Below, piece by piece: positions 33,882 through 42,363 of a stretch of DNA of 64,000 nucleotides; the stretch's first letter is position 1; every line of letters starts with the position of its first letter. The notes beneath the pieces were generated by a model. That model saw nothing but the letters and a program-made list of their open reading frames with translations, did no database searches and had not been told where the DNA came from. The translations under genes were made by a program, and so were the position numbers. The stretch comes from Paenibacillus sp. BSR1-1 (lineage in GTDB: Bacteria > Bacillota > Bacilli > Bacillales > Cytobacillaceae). The stretch lies in the NCBI RefSeq assembly GCF_030403775.1, contig NZ_JAQMWQ010000019.1:1-64000 (forward strand), given 5' to 3'.

Positions 33882-35624
33882 TTAAATTTCTTTCACCATC
33901 TTGACTTTTTGATCTACAAGGTCCATAAAGTCCTTCTCAATAGCTTCTAGTTTCGCTTTACTATTATTCAGACTTTCACTATTTACTCCGAAATAGAATT
34001 TTACTTTCGGTTCAGTACCTGAAGGTCTTAAACATACCCAAGAACCGTCTTCGAAAGTATATTTTAATACATTGGATTTTGGCAATTCAATTCTTTCTTC
34101 CTTATTTCCGCTTACACGAAGTCCCGTTAAATAATCCTCAGATACTGCTGTTTTCAATGAGCCAAGGTTCTCAAGCGGATCGTTCCGGAATGAGGCTAAA
34201 ATGCGCTGAATTTGTTCCGCTCCCTCTTTACCTTTTAACGTTAAAGAGCGTAGACCTTCCTGATAATAACCGTACTTTTCAAAAACCTGAATCATTCCTT
34301 CATAGAGGGACATTCCTTGTTTTTTATAATATGCGCAAACCTCTGTTGCCAAAAGTGCAGCTTGGACTGCGTCCTTGTCACGGGCAAAATCGCCAATGAG
34401 ATATCCGTATGATTCCTCATAACCAAATAGGTATGTATGCTCACCTGTAGATTCATACTCTTTTATTTTTTCTGCGATAAATTTAAAGCCTGTTAATACA
34501 TCAATCGTTTCTAATTGGAAAGCGGAAGCAATTTTTCGACCTAATTCCGATGTTACGATCGTTTTTAACACAACTCCATTTTGAGGCAAAGTTCCTTTTG
34601 CCTTTTTCTGCGTTAAAAGATAATCAAGTAAAAGAGCCCCTGTTTGATTTCCAGTTAAAACAACATACTCGCCCTCAGGATTAAGGACTGCAATGCCAAG
34701 TCGATCTGCATCCGGATCCGTCGCAATTAAAAGATCTGCCCCTACTCGTTTCCCATCACGAATGGCTAATTCAAAGGCCGCATGTTCTTCCGGGTTTGGA
34801 CTTTTTACTGTTGAAAATTCAGGGTCTGGAAGCTCTTGCTCCTTCACCACTGTTACATTCTTATAGCCTAAAGCAGCAAGCGCTGAACGAACCGGTTTAT
34901 TGGCCGTTCCATGTAATGGTGTAAATACTACATGAAGATCCGTTTCTTCTGCAAGATGCGGATTCTCGGAAATTGTTTTTAAGTTTTCAAGGTAAGCTTT
35001 GTCCACTTCTTGACCAATGGTTTTAATGAGTCCCGCAGCTTTTAACTTTTCCTCGCTGTCGACCTCGATTAATAATTCGTTCTCAAGTTCATTTACCCGG
35101 CTGATTACTATATCGGCATCAGCAGGAGGAAGCTGGCCGCCATCAGAACCATAAACTTTATATCCGTTATATTCCGGAGGATTATGACTAGCGGTAATAA
35201 CAATTCCGGAAAAGGCATTTAAATACCTTAAGGCAAACGATAATTCAGGAGTTGGTCTTAATTCATCAAATACATATGTTTGAATTCCTTTGGTGGCAAG
35301 TGTTTTGGCAGCCTCCATTGCGAATTCCGGTGATTTGTGACGTGAATCAAAGGCAATCACAACTCCGCGTTGTTTTGCTTCTACGCCATGTTCTTCTATG
35401 TATGCAGCTAGTCCGGCAGAAGCCTTTCGGACCGTATAGATGTTCATACGGTTTGTCCCAACACCTAATTCACCGCGCATACCGCCAGTTCCAAATTCCA
35501 AATTCTTATAAAATGCCTCTTCAAGTAGTTTTTCTTCTTTCTTTATTTCTTCTAATTGATTATGTAATTCAACATCCAAATCCTTAAATTCAATCCAACT
35601 ATTTGCTACTTCTTTCCAGTCCAT
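33882..35624 (-). CDS. pgcA: Alpha-phosphoglucomutase
   Basis: A 580-residue phosphohexomutase that interconverts glucose 6- and 1-phosphate, feeding UDP-glucose for glycolipid and teichoic acid synthesis. The phosphoserine loop TASHNPPEYNGYKVYG has catalytic Ser146, the magnesium loop is ATDPDADRLGIAV, the sugar loop is GYEESYG, and the phosphate-binding loop is RPSGTEPKVKFYF. The length agrees with Bacillus PgcA (YhxB), and the neighbours (yhcYZ, yhcTU) are also close to pgcA in B. subtilis. AGGAGGG precedes the ATG. Confidence 0.93.
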   Translation of the reverse strand: MDWKEVANSWIEFKDLDVELHNQLEEIKKEEKLLEEAFYKNLEFGTGGMRGELGVGTNRMNIYTVRKASAGLAAYIEEHGVEAKQRGVVIAFDSRHKSPEFAMEAAKTLATKGIQTYVFDELRPTPELSFALRYLNAFSGIVITASHNPPEYNGYKVYGSDGGQLPPADADIVISRVNELENELLIEVDSEEKLKAAGLIKTIGQEVDKAYLENLKTISENPHLAEETDLHVVFTPLHGTANKPVRSALAALGYKNVTVVKEQELPDPEFSTVKSPNPEEHAAFELAIRDGKRVGADLLIATDPDADRLGIAVLNPEGEYVVLTGNQTGALLLDYLLTQKKAKGTLPQNGVVLKTIVTSELGRKIASAFQLETIDVLTGFKFIAEKIKEYESTGEHTYLFGYEESYGYLIGDFARDKDAVQAALLATEVCAYYKKQGMSLYEGMIQVFEKYGYYQEGLRSLTLKGKEGAEQIQRILASFRNDPLENLGSLKTAVSEDYLTGLRVSGNKEERIELPKSNVLKYTFEDGSWVCLRPSGTEPKVKFYFGVNSESLNNSKAKLEAIEKDFMDLVDQKVKMVKEI

Positions 35625-35778
35625 GAGGGGCCCTCCTGTTTCATTCTAAGTTTTTATTTTTTCTTAGTTATAACATGTTACTCCTTTAAAAATCGCATAA
35701 AAAATCCGACAATTTTCGCAAAAATGTAAATTACTCAATATTATTGTACCTTATAATTTTAATAAATTAAAAAAATGC

Positions 35779-35817
35779 AAAGTAAAATGCCTGCAAAAAA
35801 TGCAGGCATTTTACTTT
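35779..35817 (-). terminator. Terminator of yhcU-like gene
   Basis: AAAGTAAAATGCCTGCA pairs with TGCAGGCATTTTACTTT, directly adjoining the stop codon. Confidence 0.85.
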
Positions 35818-36216
35818 TTATATGAGCAATTCGTTATCTGCTTTCGTGTATATACTAAGGATCGTATTTTTCAAACTCTTGGCTTCAATAAACTGTTCCA
35901 ATTCAAATGGGAAAAACAATCCAAATTCCTGCAGATTCGCAACATTTTTATCAAATAAAGCAGCATACTGTTCATCAAGAGGTGACGCCTCAAGAATGGA
36001 AATAATCGTTTGAATGCTTGTCATGACCTGAAAGGCATCCTTTAAGGTACTAAAATCTTCAACATGCTTCCCTGATGTATGCAAGACTTTTAACTGTTCA
36101 AACTGAAAAATTTCCTCATCAGTAAAATAGAGTGGAAAAATATTAGAGTAAATATACCTCACAAGTTCACAAATTTCTTGCTCCTGACTTGGTGTCGAGG
36201 CAAAAACAATTTTCAC
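35818..36216 (-). CDS. yhcU: YhcU-like protein (DUF5365)
   Basis: A 132-residue soluble protein without signal peptide or recognised catalytic motif. It reads as mostly helical and acidic (CELVRYIYSNIFPLYFTDEE, LFDKNVANLQEFGLFFPFEL). Length and position, divergent from a YhcT-like pseudouridine synthase, match the YhcU family of Bacillus. The function is unknown. Confidence 0.65.
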   Translation of the reverse strand: MKIVFASTPSQEQEICELVRYIYSNIFPLYFTDEEIFQFEQLKVLHTSGKHVEDFSTLKDAFQVMTSIQTIISILEASPLDEQYAALFDKNVANLQEFGLFFPFELEQFIEAKSLKNTILSIYTKADNELLI

Positions 36217-36325
36217 TTATAACCCACCTTTGCCATCGCATAATTCTATCGTAATATATATGATAAGAATAACATAACAACCAATGAATAAAGTGTGGTA
36301 ATTAATAGAAAGTAAAGGAGTACTT

Positions 36326-37249
36326 ATGCTAAATACAATACGACAGGGAGATTGGCTGCAAATCATCATCCCAAAAGAGTGGGAAGGCAAAACAACTGAT
36401 GAAATTTTCCGCCATGCTTGGAAAGCTCCCAAAAAAGTCATTCATTCTTTTAGGATGGAAGAAAAGGTACGCTTGGAAGGGAATCGAGTAGATTGGAATT
36501 TGCCGCTAACAGCAGGCATTAAACTGCAAATTCAAATTTTTGAGGAAGAAGATATTCAGGTCACGCCATATTACCATGAAATCGATGTTTTGTTTGAGGA
36601 TGATCATTTTCTTGTTATCAATAAGCCGCCGTTTATGAATACTCATCCAAATGATACAAATACGGAAGCAAACACTTTAATCAATGCCGCCTCTTTTTAT
36701 TTATTGTCAAAAGGTGAAATGAAAAACGTCCGCCAAATCCACCGCCTAGACCGGGATACCTCAGGAGCAATCTTGTTTGCGAAGCACGTTTTAGCTGGTG
36801 TTATCTTAGATAGAATGCTGGAAGAGCGTCAAATAAAGAGAACCTACCTTGCAATGGTTCATGGCTTATTACAGAGAAAAAAAGGGACCATTAATGCTCC
36901 AATAGGGCGTGATCGCCATCATGCAACGAAAAAAAGAGTTTCTCCTTCTGGCCAGGCAGCTATTACCCATTATCAAGTATTAAAAGAAGTTAAAGTACGG
37001 AAGCTGTCATATGTAAAATGCTGGCTGGAAACGGGGAGAACACATCAAATCCGCGTTCACTTAAGTCACCTCGGCCATCCTTTAGTTGGAGATATTTTGT
37101 ACGGAGGTAAACCGATTGTAAACAGGCAGGCCCTTCATGCCGCTAAGCTTGAATTTGTCCATCCGTTTACACAAGAAAAAATCAGCTGTCACGCACCTTT
37201 TATCGATACTCCAGCTATTTTTGATGACATTGATGTATATTCGATATAA
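36326..37249 (+). CDS. yhcT: RluA-family pseudouridine synthase (YhcT-like)
   Basis: A 307-residue RNA pseudouridine synthase. An S4-like N-terminal segment (1-75) precedes the catalytic domain: VLFEDDHFLVINKPPFMNTH, then HRLDRDTSGAILFAKH with the catalytic Asp, and ETGRTHQIRVHLSHLGHPLVGD. RluA-type enzymes modify uridines in rRNA or tRNA; the site cannot be inferred. AAGGAG lies seven bases before the start. A terminator follows. Confidence 0.88.
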   Translation: MLNTIRQGDWLQIIIPKEWEGKTTDEIFRHAWKAPKKVIHSFRMEEKVRLEGNRVDWNLPLTAGIKLQIQIFEEEDIQVTPYYHEIDVLFEDDHFLVINKPPFMNTHPNDTNTEANTLINAASFYLLSKGEMKNVRQIHRLDRDTSGAILFAKHVLAGVILDRMLEERQIKRTYLAMVHGLLQRKKGTINAPIGRDRHHATKKRVSPSGQAAITHYQVLKEVKVRKLSYVKCWLETGRTHQIRVHLSHLGHPLVGDILYGGKPIVNRQALHAAKLEFVHPFTQEKISCHAPFIDTPAIFDDIDVYSI

Positions 37250-37255
37250 ATAGAT

Positions 37256-37282
37256 AAAGCCTCCCATATTGGGAGGCTTTTA
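37256..37282. terminator. Terminator between yhcT and the GlsB/YeaQ gene
   Basis: AAAGCCTCCC pairs with GGGAGGCTTT around ATATT; works in both directions. Confidence 0.8.
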
Positions 37283-37286
37283 TTTC

Positions 37287-37541
37287 TTAATCGGCTCGTC
37301 TAAATGCCCTCATGATGAAGCTTAGCAGGAGAACAAGCACAGCAGCACCAATTATCGCCGGGATGATGGCAAAATCGGCAACACGCGGACCCCAGTTTCC
37401 TAAAATCATTGTTCCAAGCCATGCGCCAACAAATCCTGCAATTATATTACCAATAATGCCACCAGGAATATTTCTTCCAACGATTAGACCTGCTAACCAT
37501 CCAATAATACCACCAACGATTAATGACCAAATAAAGCCCAT
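37287..37541 (-). CDS. GlsB/YeaQ/YmgE family stress membrane protein
   Basis: An 84-residue protein with three membrane helices and the repeated glycine motif of the family (IIGWLAGLIVGRNIPGGIIG, NIIAGFVGAWLGTM). Family members are linked to general or envelope stress; the biochemical role is unknown. The ATG at 37541 follows AAAAGGAGTG; a GTG nine bases earlier overlaps that site. Confidence 0.85.
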   Translation of the reverse strand: MGFIWSLIVGGIIGWLAGLIVGRNIPGGIIGNIIAGFVGAWLGTMILGNWGPRVADFAIIPAIIGAAVLVLLLSFIMRAFRRAD

Positions 37542-37674
37542 TACGAACACTCCTTTTTAGTTTTCACCTTTTTTTAAGCGTCTGAGCCTGCATTTCAGGC
37601 AGTGGGTGAAGAAATTGAATTCTTCCTGCCTGTACCTATAAATTACCCAATTTTTATTTTATTACTCATAGAAA

Positions 37675-37703
37675 GAATAAAAACCGGATTCAATGAATCC
37701 GGT
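37675..37703 (-). terminator. Terminator of the pirin gene
   Basis: ACCGGATTC pairs with GAATCCGGT, followed on the minus strand by TTTTATTC. Confidence 0.7.
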
Positions 37704-37708
37704 CTAGA

Positions 37709-38413
37709 TTATGGTAAATCAATCAGCATTAATCTGCTTTTATTAGCAGCCTTTATCTGTATTTCATTAATATCTTTTATCCGAGCAGAATCACGCTTAT
37801 TCAACTTATAATCTTGGTTTAGTTCTACATCTCCCTCAATCACAAAGAAGAAAATCCGCCGATTTTTTTCTTGTTGAAAAGTCAACTCACTGCCCTCATC
37901 TAAATCAGACAAATAAATGGTTAAATCCTGATGGATAGCAGCTACTTTTTCACCTGCACCATTTTTCGCTACAATTGGTAACAGCTTATTCTTCATTTGC
38001 TTTACATCAAATTCTGTTTTCTCATAGGATGGTGAAAGTCCATTTTGCTCAGGCATAAACCATAATTGTAAGAAGTTTACTTCTTCTGCAGCTGAAGGAT
38101 TTACCTCAGAATGAATGACCCCAGTTCCTGCTGACATCCTTTGAACCCCGCCAAAGGTCGTCACAGCACTTCGTCCGGTACTATCTTCATGCTTTAATTT
38201 TCCCTTTAAAACTATGGATACGATTTCCATTTCACGATGCGGGTGTGCCCCGAAACCTCTTAAGGGCTGGACAACATCATCATTTAAAACGCGCATTGGT
38301 CCAAAATGCATGTTAGCTGGATCATAGTATTCAGCAAAAGAAAAACTAAAATTACTTTTTAACCAGCCATGGTCGGCAGTGTATCTATTCTCAGCTTTAT
38401 AAATGTTTATCAT
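37709..38413 (-). CDS. Pirin family bicupin protein
   Basis: A 234-residue pirin (YhaK-like). The N-terminal cupin shows the metal-ligand region FGAHPHREMEIVSIVLKG and HSEVNPS after AGTGVIHSE; the C-terminal cupin is DLTIYLSDLDEGSELTF onwards. Some pirins are quercetin dioxygenases or redox-sensitive proteins. A palindrome resembling the MhqR quinone-response operator sits on its promoter, which suggests induction by quinone-type electrophiles. Monocistronic. Confidence 0.85.
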   Translation of the reverse strand: MINIYKAENRYTADHGWLKSNFSFSFAEYYDPANMHFGPMRVLNDDVVQPLRGFGAHPHREMEIVSIVLKGKLKHEDSTGRSAVTTFGGVQRMSAGTGVIHSEVNPSAAEEVNFLQLWFMPEQNGLSPSYEKTEFDVKQMKNKLLPIVAKNGAGEKVAAIHQDLTIYLSDLDEGSELTFQQEKNRRIFFFVIEGDVELNQDYKLNKRDSARIKDINEIQIKAANKSRLMLIDLP

Positions 38414-38472
38414 TAGCTTTCACCTCAATTGTTTTATAATAATTTTTTGTACTTCACAATCTCAAAATCAAA

Positions 38473-38519
38473 TATCTTTAATTCAAGATAATCATACTAC
38501 CCGCATCTAAATTAGTCAA
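38473..38519 (-). promoter_or_regulatory. Pirin promoter with MhqR-like operator
   Basis: On the minus strand TTGACT (38514-38519) and TATGAT (38491-38496) are 17 bp apart. Directly downstream, over the expected start point, lies TATCTTTAATTCAAGATA (38473-38490), close to the B. subtilis MhqR box (TATCT, AATTC, AGATA in the same spacing). The match is from memory of that consensus. The rest of the 38414-38713 gap shows no gene. Confidence 0.55.
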
Positions 38520-38713
38520 CTTCATACATAATGAAACAATACTATGGAAAAAGTAAAAAAGTACTATTTAACATGAAGTATTATTATTCAGAAAATTCTA
38601 ATGTTAAGTTTTTGTAAATTTCGTTAAGATATGTTTCTTTTTTCGACAACTTTCCGATAAAATAATTTTCGGTAAGTATACAAACTTTTCATATGAATAT
38701 TGGAGGTAATTAC

Positions 38714-39331
38714 ATGGCATTCAAAAAAAATGATAAGTTCTCGGTTTTATTAAATAATATTTCCGCTAACTTAAAGGAAAGTGCCAATTTCTTTACAGAA
38801 TACAAATTAAAAAACGTGAGTGATTTAAAAATTTTCTCTGAAAAAATGAAAGAGCTTGAAACAAAAGGAGATTCCTACGTTCATGAAGTGATTAAAGAAT
38901 TAAATGACGCCTTTATCACTCCAATTGAACGAGAAGACATTCTGCATCTTGCCATGAGTATGGATGATGTCCTAGATGGACTTGAAGGATGTTCAGCGTT
39001 ATTTGAAATGTATTCTATTACTAGTGCTGATGATTTTATGGTTAAGTTTGTAGAAGCTATTCAGGGAAGTGTTCATGAAATCGATAAAGCCGTTGTACTT
39101 CTTTCCAATAAGAAGCTTACTCAAATTAGAGAGCACGCCATCAAAATAAAAGATTTTGAATCAAAATGCGATAATATCTTAAGACAATCCATCAAAAATT
39201 TATTTACTGTTGAAAAGGACCCAATCCGCATTATTCAATACAAAGAAATTTATGAAAATCTAGAGGACATTGCTGACTACTGTCAATCAGTTGCCAATAC
39301 TCTTGAAACCATTATTATGAAAAATGCATAA
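38714..39331 (+). CDS. DUF47/PhoU-like phosphate transport accessory protein
   Basis: A 205-residue all-helical cytosolic protein of the DUF47 family. It shows PhoU-like acidic metal-binding repeats (ELETKGDSYVHEVIKELNDA, REDILHLAMSMDDVLDG, KDFESKCDNILRQSIKNLF). These proteins control or couple to Pit transporters; the pit gene follows after 11 bp. The start at 38714 is preceded by GGAGGTAATTAC; an ATG 21 bp upstream would cover that site. Confidence 0.88.
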   Translation: MAFKKNDKFSVLLNNISANLKESANFFTEYKLKNVSDLKIFSEKMKELETKGDSYVHEVIKELNDAFITPIEREDILHLAMSMDDVLDGLEGCSALFEMYSITSADDFMVKFVEAIQGSVHEIDKAVVLLSNKKLTQIREHAIKIKDFESKCDNILRQSIKNLFTVEKDPIRIIQYKEIYENLEDIADYCQSVANTLETIIMKNA

Positions 39332-39342
39332 GGAGCTTAACT

Positions 39343-40329
39343 ATGACTCTAATTATATTAATTGTAATTGGTGCCCTTGCATTTGACTTTATTAATGGAT
39401 TCCATGATACCGCAAATGCAATTGCAACATCTGTTTCTACAAAAGCGTTAAAGCCCCGTCATGCCATCATTTTGGCTGCGGTAATGAACTTTGTTGGGGC
39501 GATGACATTTACCGGTGTAGCTAAAACAGTATCGAAGGATATTGTTGATCCATTCAGCTTAAGCAATGGTACTGTTGTAATATTAGCTGCCTTAATTGCT
39601 GCCATCGCATGGAATCTAATCACTTGGTATTACGGTATTCCAAGCAGTTCCTCCCACGCGATTATCGGTTCCATTGCCGGTGCAGCGGTTGTAGCAGAAG
39701 GATTTAATTCACTTAACTATGGCGGGTTTTTAAAGATTCTCGAAGCACTAATTATTTCTCCTATTTTAGCGTTTGCCGTCGGTTTCATTATTTATAGTAT
39801 TTTTAAAATTGTTTTTAAGAATTTCAATTTAACAAAAACCAATCGAAACTTTCGTTATATCCAAATAGCTACAGCTGCTTTACAGTCCTATTCACATGGA
39901 ACGAACGATGCACAAAAATCGATGGGGATTATCACAATGGCCCTTCTTACTTCAGGTACAATTCAAAGCGATGAGGTTCCTTTTTGGGTTCAAGCTTCCT
40001 GTGCAATTGCCATGGGACTTGGGACCTCCATCGGCGGCTGGAAAATCATTAAAACCGTTGGCGGAAAAATCATGAAAATAAGGCCTATTAACGGTGTCGC
40101 CGCGGATATAACTGGAGCTGCAATCATTTTTGGTGCTACTTACGTCCATTTACCAGTTAGTACAACCCACGTAATTTCTTCAGGAATCCTTGGGGTTGGT
40201 TCTGCTCACCGTCTAAAAGGGGTTAAATGGGGTACTGCCCAGCGAATGATTATCACTTGGGTTATTACATTGCCAATTACTGCGGTATTAGCAGGAATCT
40301 GCTACTTTATTTTAAATCTTGTTTTTTAA
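39343..40329 (+). CDS. pit: Pit-family inorganic phosphate transporter
   Basis: A 328-residue membrane protein with about ten helices. The duplicated Pit signature is clear: FDFINGFHDTANAIATSVST in the first half and YSHGTNDAQKSMGIITMAL in the second, plus GIPSSSSHAIIGSIAG and LPVSTTHVISSGILGVG. Low-affinity, metal-phosphate/proton symport is the known family activity. Second gene of the operon with the DUF47 protein. No Pho box was recognised upstream. Confidence 0.93.
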   Translation: MTLIILIVIGALAFDFINGFHDTANAIATSVSTKALKPRHAIILAAVMNFVGAMTFTGVAKTVSKDIVDPFSLSNGTVVILAALIAAIAWNLITWYYGIPSSSSHAIIGSIAGAAVVAEGFNSLNYGGFLKILEALIISPILAFAVGFIIYSIFKIVFKNFNLTKTNRNFRYIQIATAALQSYSHGTNDAQKSMGIITMALLTSGTIQSDEVPFWVQASCAIAMGLGTSIGGWKIIKTVGGKIMKIRPINGVAADITGAAIIFGATYVHLPVSTTHVISSGILGVGSAHRLKGVKWGTAQRMIITWVITLPITAVLAGICYFILNLVF

Positions 40330-40336
40330 CAGTGAT

Positions 40337-40374
40337 AAAAAGAGGAAGAAACTTTTGTTTCCTCCTCTTTTTTT
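40337..40374 (+). terminator. Terminator of the pit operon
   Basis: AAAAAGAGGA and GAAAC on one side pair with GTTTC and TCCTCTTTTT on the other. Confidence 0.8.
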
Positions 40375-40445
40375 ATTTGTTCACTTCTAAATGAAGGCAC
40401 GCTTCATAACTTAAATATAAGAGGACAAGTTTTGAGGTGAAAATT

Positions 40446-41021
40446 ATGTTTGAAAAAATATTCGCAATGATGATTGGTTCAATTTTATTAAGTTTAGGCG
40501 TAAACGGTTTTTTAGTCCCCTATCACTTGCTGGATGGGGGTGTAATTGGTTTAGGATTAATCATTCATTATTTTTATGGCTGGCCCACTGGACTTAGCAT
40601 CATTATTCTAAGCCTTCCCCTTTATGTTTTAGCCTGGTTTTTTGAAAGGCGTTATTTCTTCTATAGCCTTCATGGTTTAATTATTTCATCCTTTTGTATT
40701 GATCTTTTTTCCTTTATTAATGGAAGAATCAATCTGGGCATTTTACCAAGTACAGTCATTGGAGGCTTGCTTGTTGGGATTGGCATCGGCGTCATGCTTC
40801 GCTATGAAACAAGTACGGGCGGGACAGATTTATTAGCCCAGCTGTTAACTAAATTTACTTCCATTAATATAGGAATTATCATTTTCATAATTGACGGGCT
40901 GATTATAACAAGCGGCATTCAAGTAGTTGGATTGGAAAAGTTTTTTTATTCCCTTTTGACAATAATTTGTGTTGGACTCATGACAACTGTAACTGTGGCA
41001 AGGAGACCGGAAACACATTAG
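40446..41021 (+). CDS. Short YitT-family membrane protein
   Basis: A 191-residue protein with about five membrane helices, covering the membrane part of YitT proteins (GSILLSLGVNGFLVPYHLLD, GLIIHYFYGWPTG, RYETSTGGTDLLAQLLTKF). Typical family members have about 280 residues with a cytosolic DUF2179 domain; that domain is absent here. The stop is followed at once by a terminator, so this looks like a natural short form and not a broken gene. The ATG at 40446 follows GAGGTGA. Function unknown. Confidence 0.8.
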   Translation: MFEKIFAMMIGSILLSLGVNGFLVPYHLLDGGVIGLGLIIHYFYGWPTGLSIIILSLPLYVLAWFFERRYFFYSLHGLIISSFCIDLFSFINGRINLGILPSTVIGGLLVGIGIGVMLRYETSTGGTDLLAQLLTKFTSINIGIIIFIIDGLIITSGIQVVGLEKFFYSLLTIICVGLMTTVTVARRPETH

Positions 41022-41022
41022 A

Positions 41023-41051
41023 AAACCACCAGCAATTTTTGCTGGTGGTTT
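41023..41051. terminator. Terminator between yitT-like gene and icaB
   Basis: AAACCACCAGCAA pairs with TTGCTGGTGGTTT; serves both convergent transcripts. Confidence 0.85.
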
Positions 41052-41055
41052 AGTT

Positions 41056-41904
41056 TTAATCAATCCATTTAGTCACGATTTTCTTAAAAACTTCATCATT
41101 CACAAGAATGCGATTCATCCAGTATGCATCGTTGTTAAGAGTAATTGATCTAGGTGCAAGAATAGATGCACTTTTAAATCCACTTCTCTGAATCACAGCA
41201 GCTAATTCATCTTTTCCATTTCCATAAGGGTAGGCAAAATCTTCTACCTGCACTCCTAAATTTTTCTCTATCGTCTTTTTACTAAGCAAAAGATCATTCT
41301 CAAATGCATGGAGATTACTTTCCACGAAAAAGATTGGTTTCTCACCAACTAATTTATGCATATCAAAAGTATGCGATCCCACCGTAGCTAGTCCGCTATT
41401 AACCATCTCTTGGAGTTGATCCCATGAAGTAAGTTGTAAATTGTCAAAATCCCTTCCAACATGTCCAGCAATCACAAACAAAGTAAAGGGTATATCATTT
41501 TCTTTCAAAATCGGAAATGCATTCTCATACATTGAAATGTCAATATCATCAAAGGAAACCCAAACACATTTTTCAGGAAACTTCCCCGTTTCCTGAGCTT
41601 TTCTTATTTCATCTGGATTTAAAAATACTGCTTTTTGTTTTTTTAAAATCTTTATTTGTTTTTTAAAAACATCCTCATACACATTATAAACGGTTAATTC
41701 ATCTGTCCCTGTTAGGAATTCAACTGTTTTATTAAAAAAATTGTGTTTGCGTACACGATGGTAAGTTAAACCAAGACATCCCTTTTGGTCAAGTTCTTCT
41801 GGAAAACTCATCGCTGATTTAGAAAAATCCGCATGTAAATAGAGATTGCAGCCCCCAGTAATAACTATTAAAACGATACAAATGCCATAAAAATACTTTT
41901 TCAA
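41056..41904 (-). CDS. icaB: Poly-GlcNAc N-deacetylase (IcaB-like)
   Basis: A 282-residue exported polysaccharide deacetylase. An N-terminal membrane or lipoprotein-like segment ends in VITGGC. The NodB-type domain has the catalytic and metal Asp pair in CVWVSFDDIDISMYE, the metal histidines in VGSHTFDMHKL, and the DFAYPYGNG motif. It would remove some acetyl groups from beta-1,6-linked poly-N-acetylglucosamine outside the cell. A TTG start at 41904 is preferred, since AGGTGG lies five bases before it and the GTG at 41913 overlaps that site. Last gene of icaADB. Confidence 0.82.
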   Translation of the reverse strand: MKKYFYGICIVLIVITGGCNLYLHADFSKSAMSFPEELDQKGCLGLTYHRVRKHNFFNKTVEFLTGTDELTVYNVYEDVFKKQIKILKKQKAVFLNPDEIRKAQETGKFPEKCVWVSFDDIDISMYENAFPILKENDIPFTLFVIAGHVGRDFDNLQLTSWDQLQEMVNSGLATVGSHTFDMHKLVGEKPIFFVESNLHAFENDLLLSKKTIEKNLGVQVEDFAYPYGNGKDELAAVIQRSGFKSASILAPRSITLNNDAYWMNRILVNDEVFKKIVTKWID

Positions 41905-41919
41905 TGCTGCCACCTAGTT

Positions 41920-42363
41920 TCAAATATCTTTTATGGGGTTTTTCTCAAATACTACTACCCTTGATTGATGCAAGGATTGAAAATCTTCCTCGCTCATTAG
42001 CTTAAGGCGTAATAAATCTTCTTTTGTCGTATTATTTGGCATTGATCTCCTTTTTAATGGACCAAACCTTTTCAAATTATAATTTTTCCAACTCCATAGT
42101 CCGATATAAAAAAAAAGCAAAAGACAGAAAACCATTAATAAAAAAGAACGAATATCGCTATTTGTCATCTTAAATGCAATTCTTATGAGACCTAGATATT
42201 GATCATTATAATCAAATAATGCACCTATAAAAAAAAGCAAAACCCCTAAGCAATAAATCCAAACAAAGATTGAAAAGAACGATATAATGATTTCCCTAAA
42301 CCAATTGATCTTTGTGCGGATAATTATCTCGTTTTTCGATTCCCTCTGTCTGGACTTACCCAT
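41920..42363 (-). CDS. icaD: IcaD/PgaD-like accessory protein
   Basis: A 147-residue protein with two membrane helices (about 23-50 and 70-90) and cytosolic ends. IcaD and PgaD proteins are poorly conserved in sequence; identification rests on topology, size like PgaD, and position between icaA and icaB with a 40-bp overlap with icaA. It should support the IcaA synthase in polymer formation. The C-terminal tail is longer than in staphylococcal IcaD. Confidence 0.7.
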   Translation of the reverse strand: MGKSRQRESKNEIIIRTKINWFREIIISFFSIFVWIYCLGVLLFFIGALFDYNDQYLGLIRIAFKMTNSDIRSFLLMVFCLLLFFYIGLWSWKNYNLKRFGPLKRRSMPNNTTKEDLLRLKLMSEEDFQSLHQSRVVVFEKNPIKDI

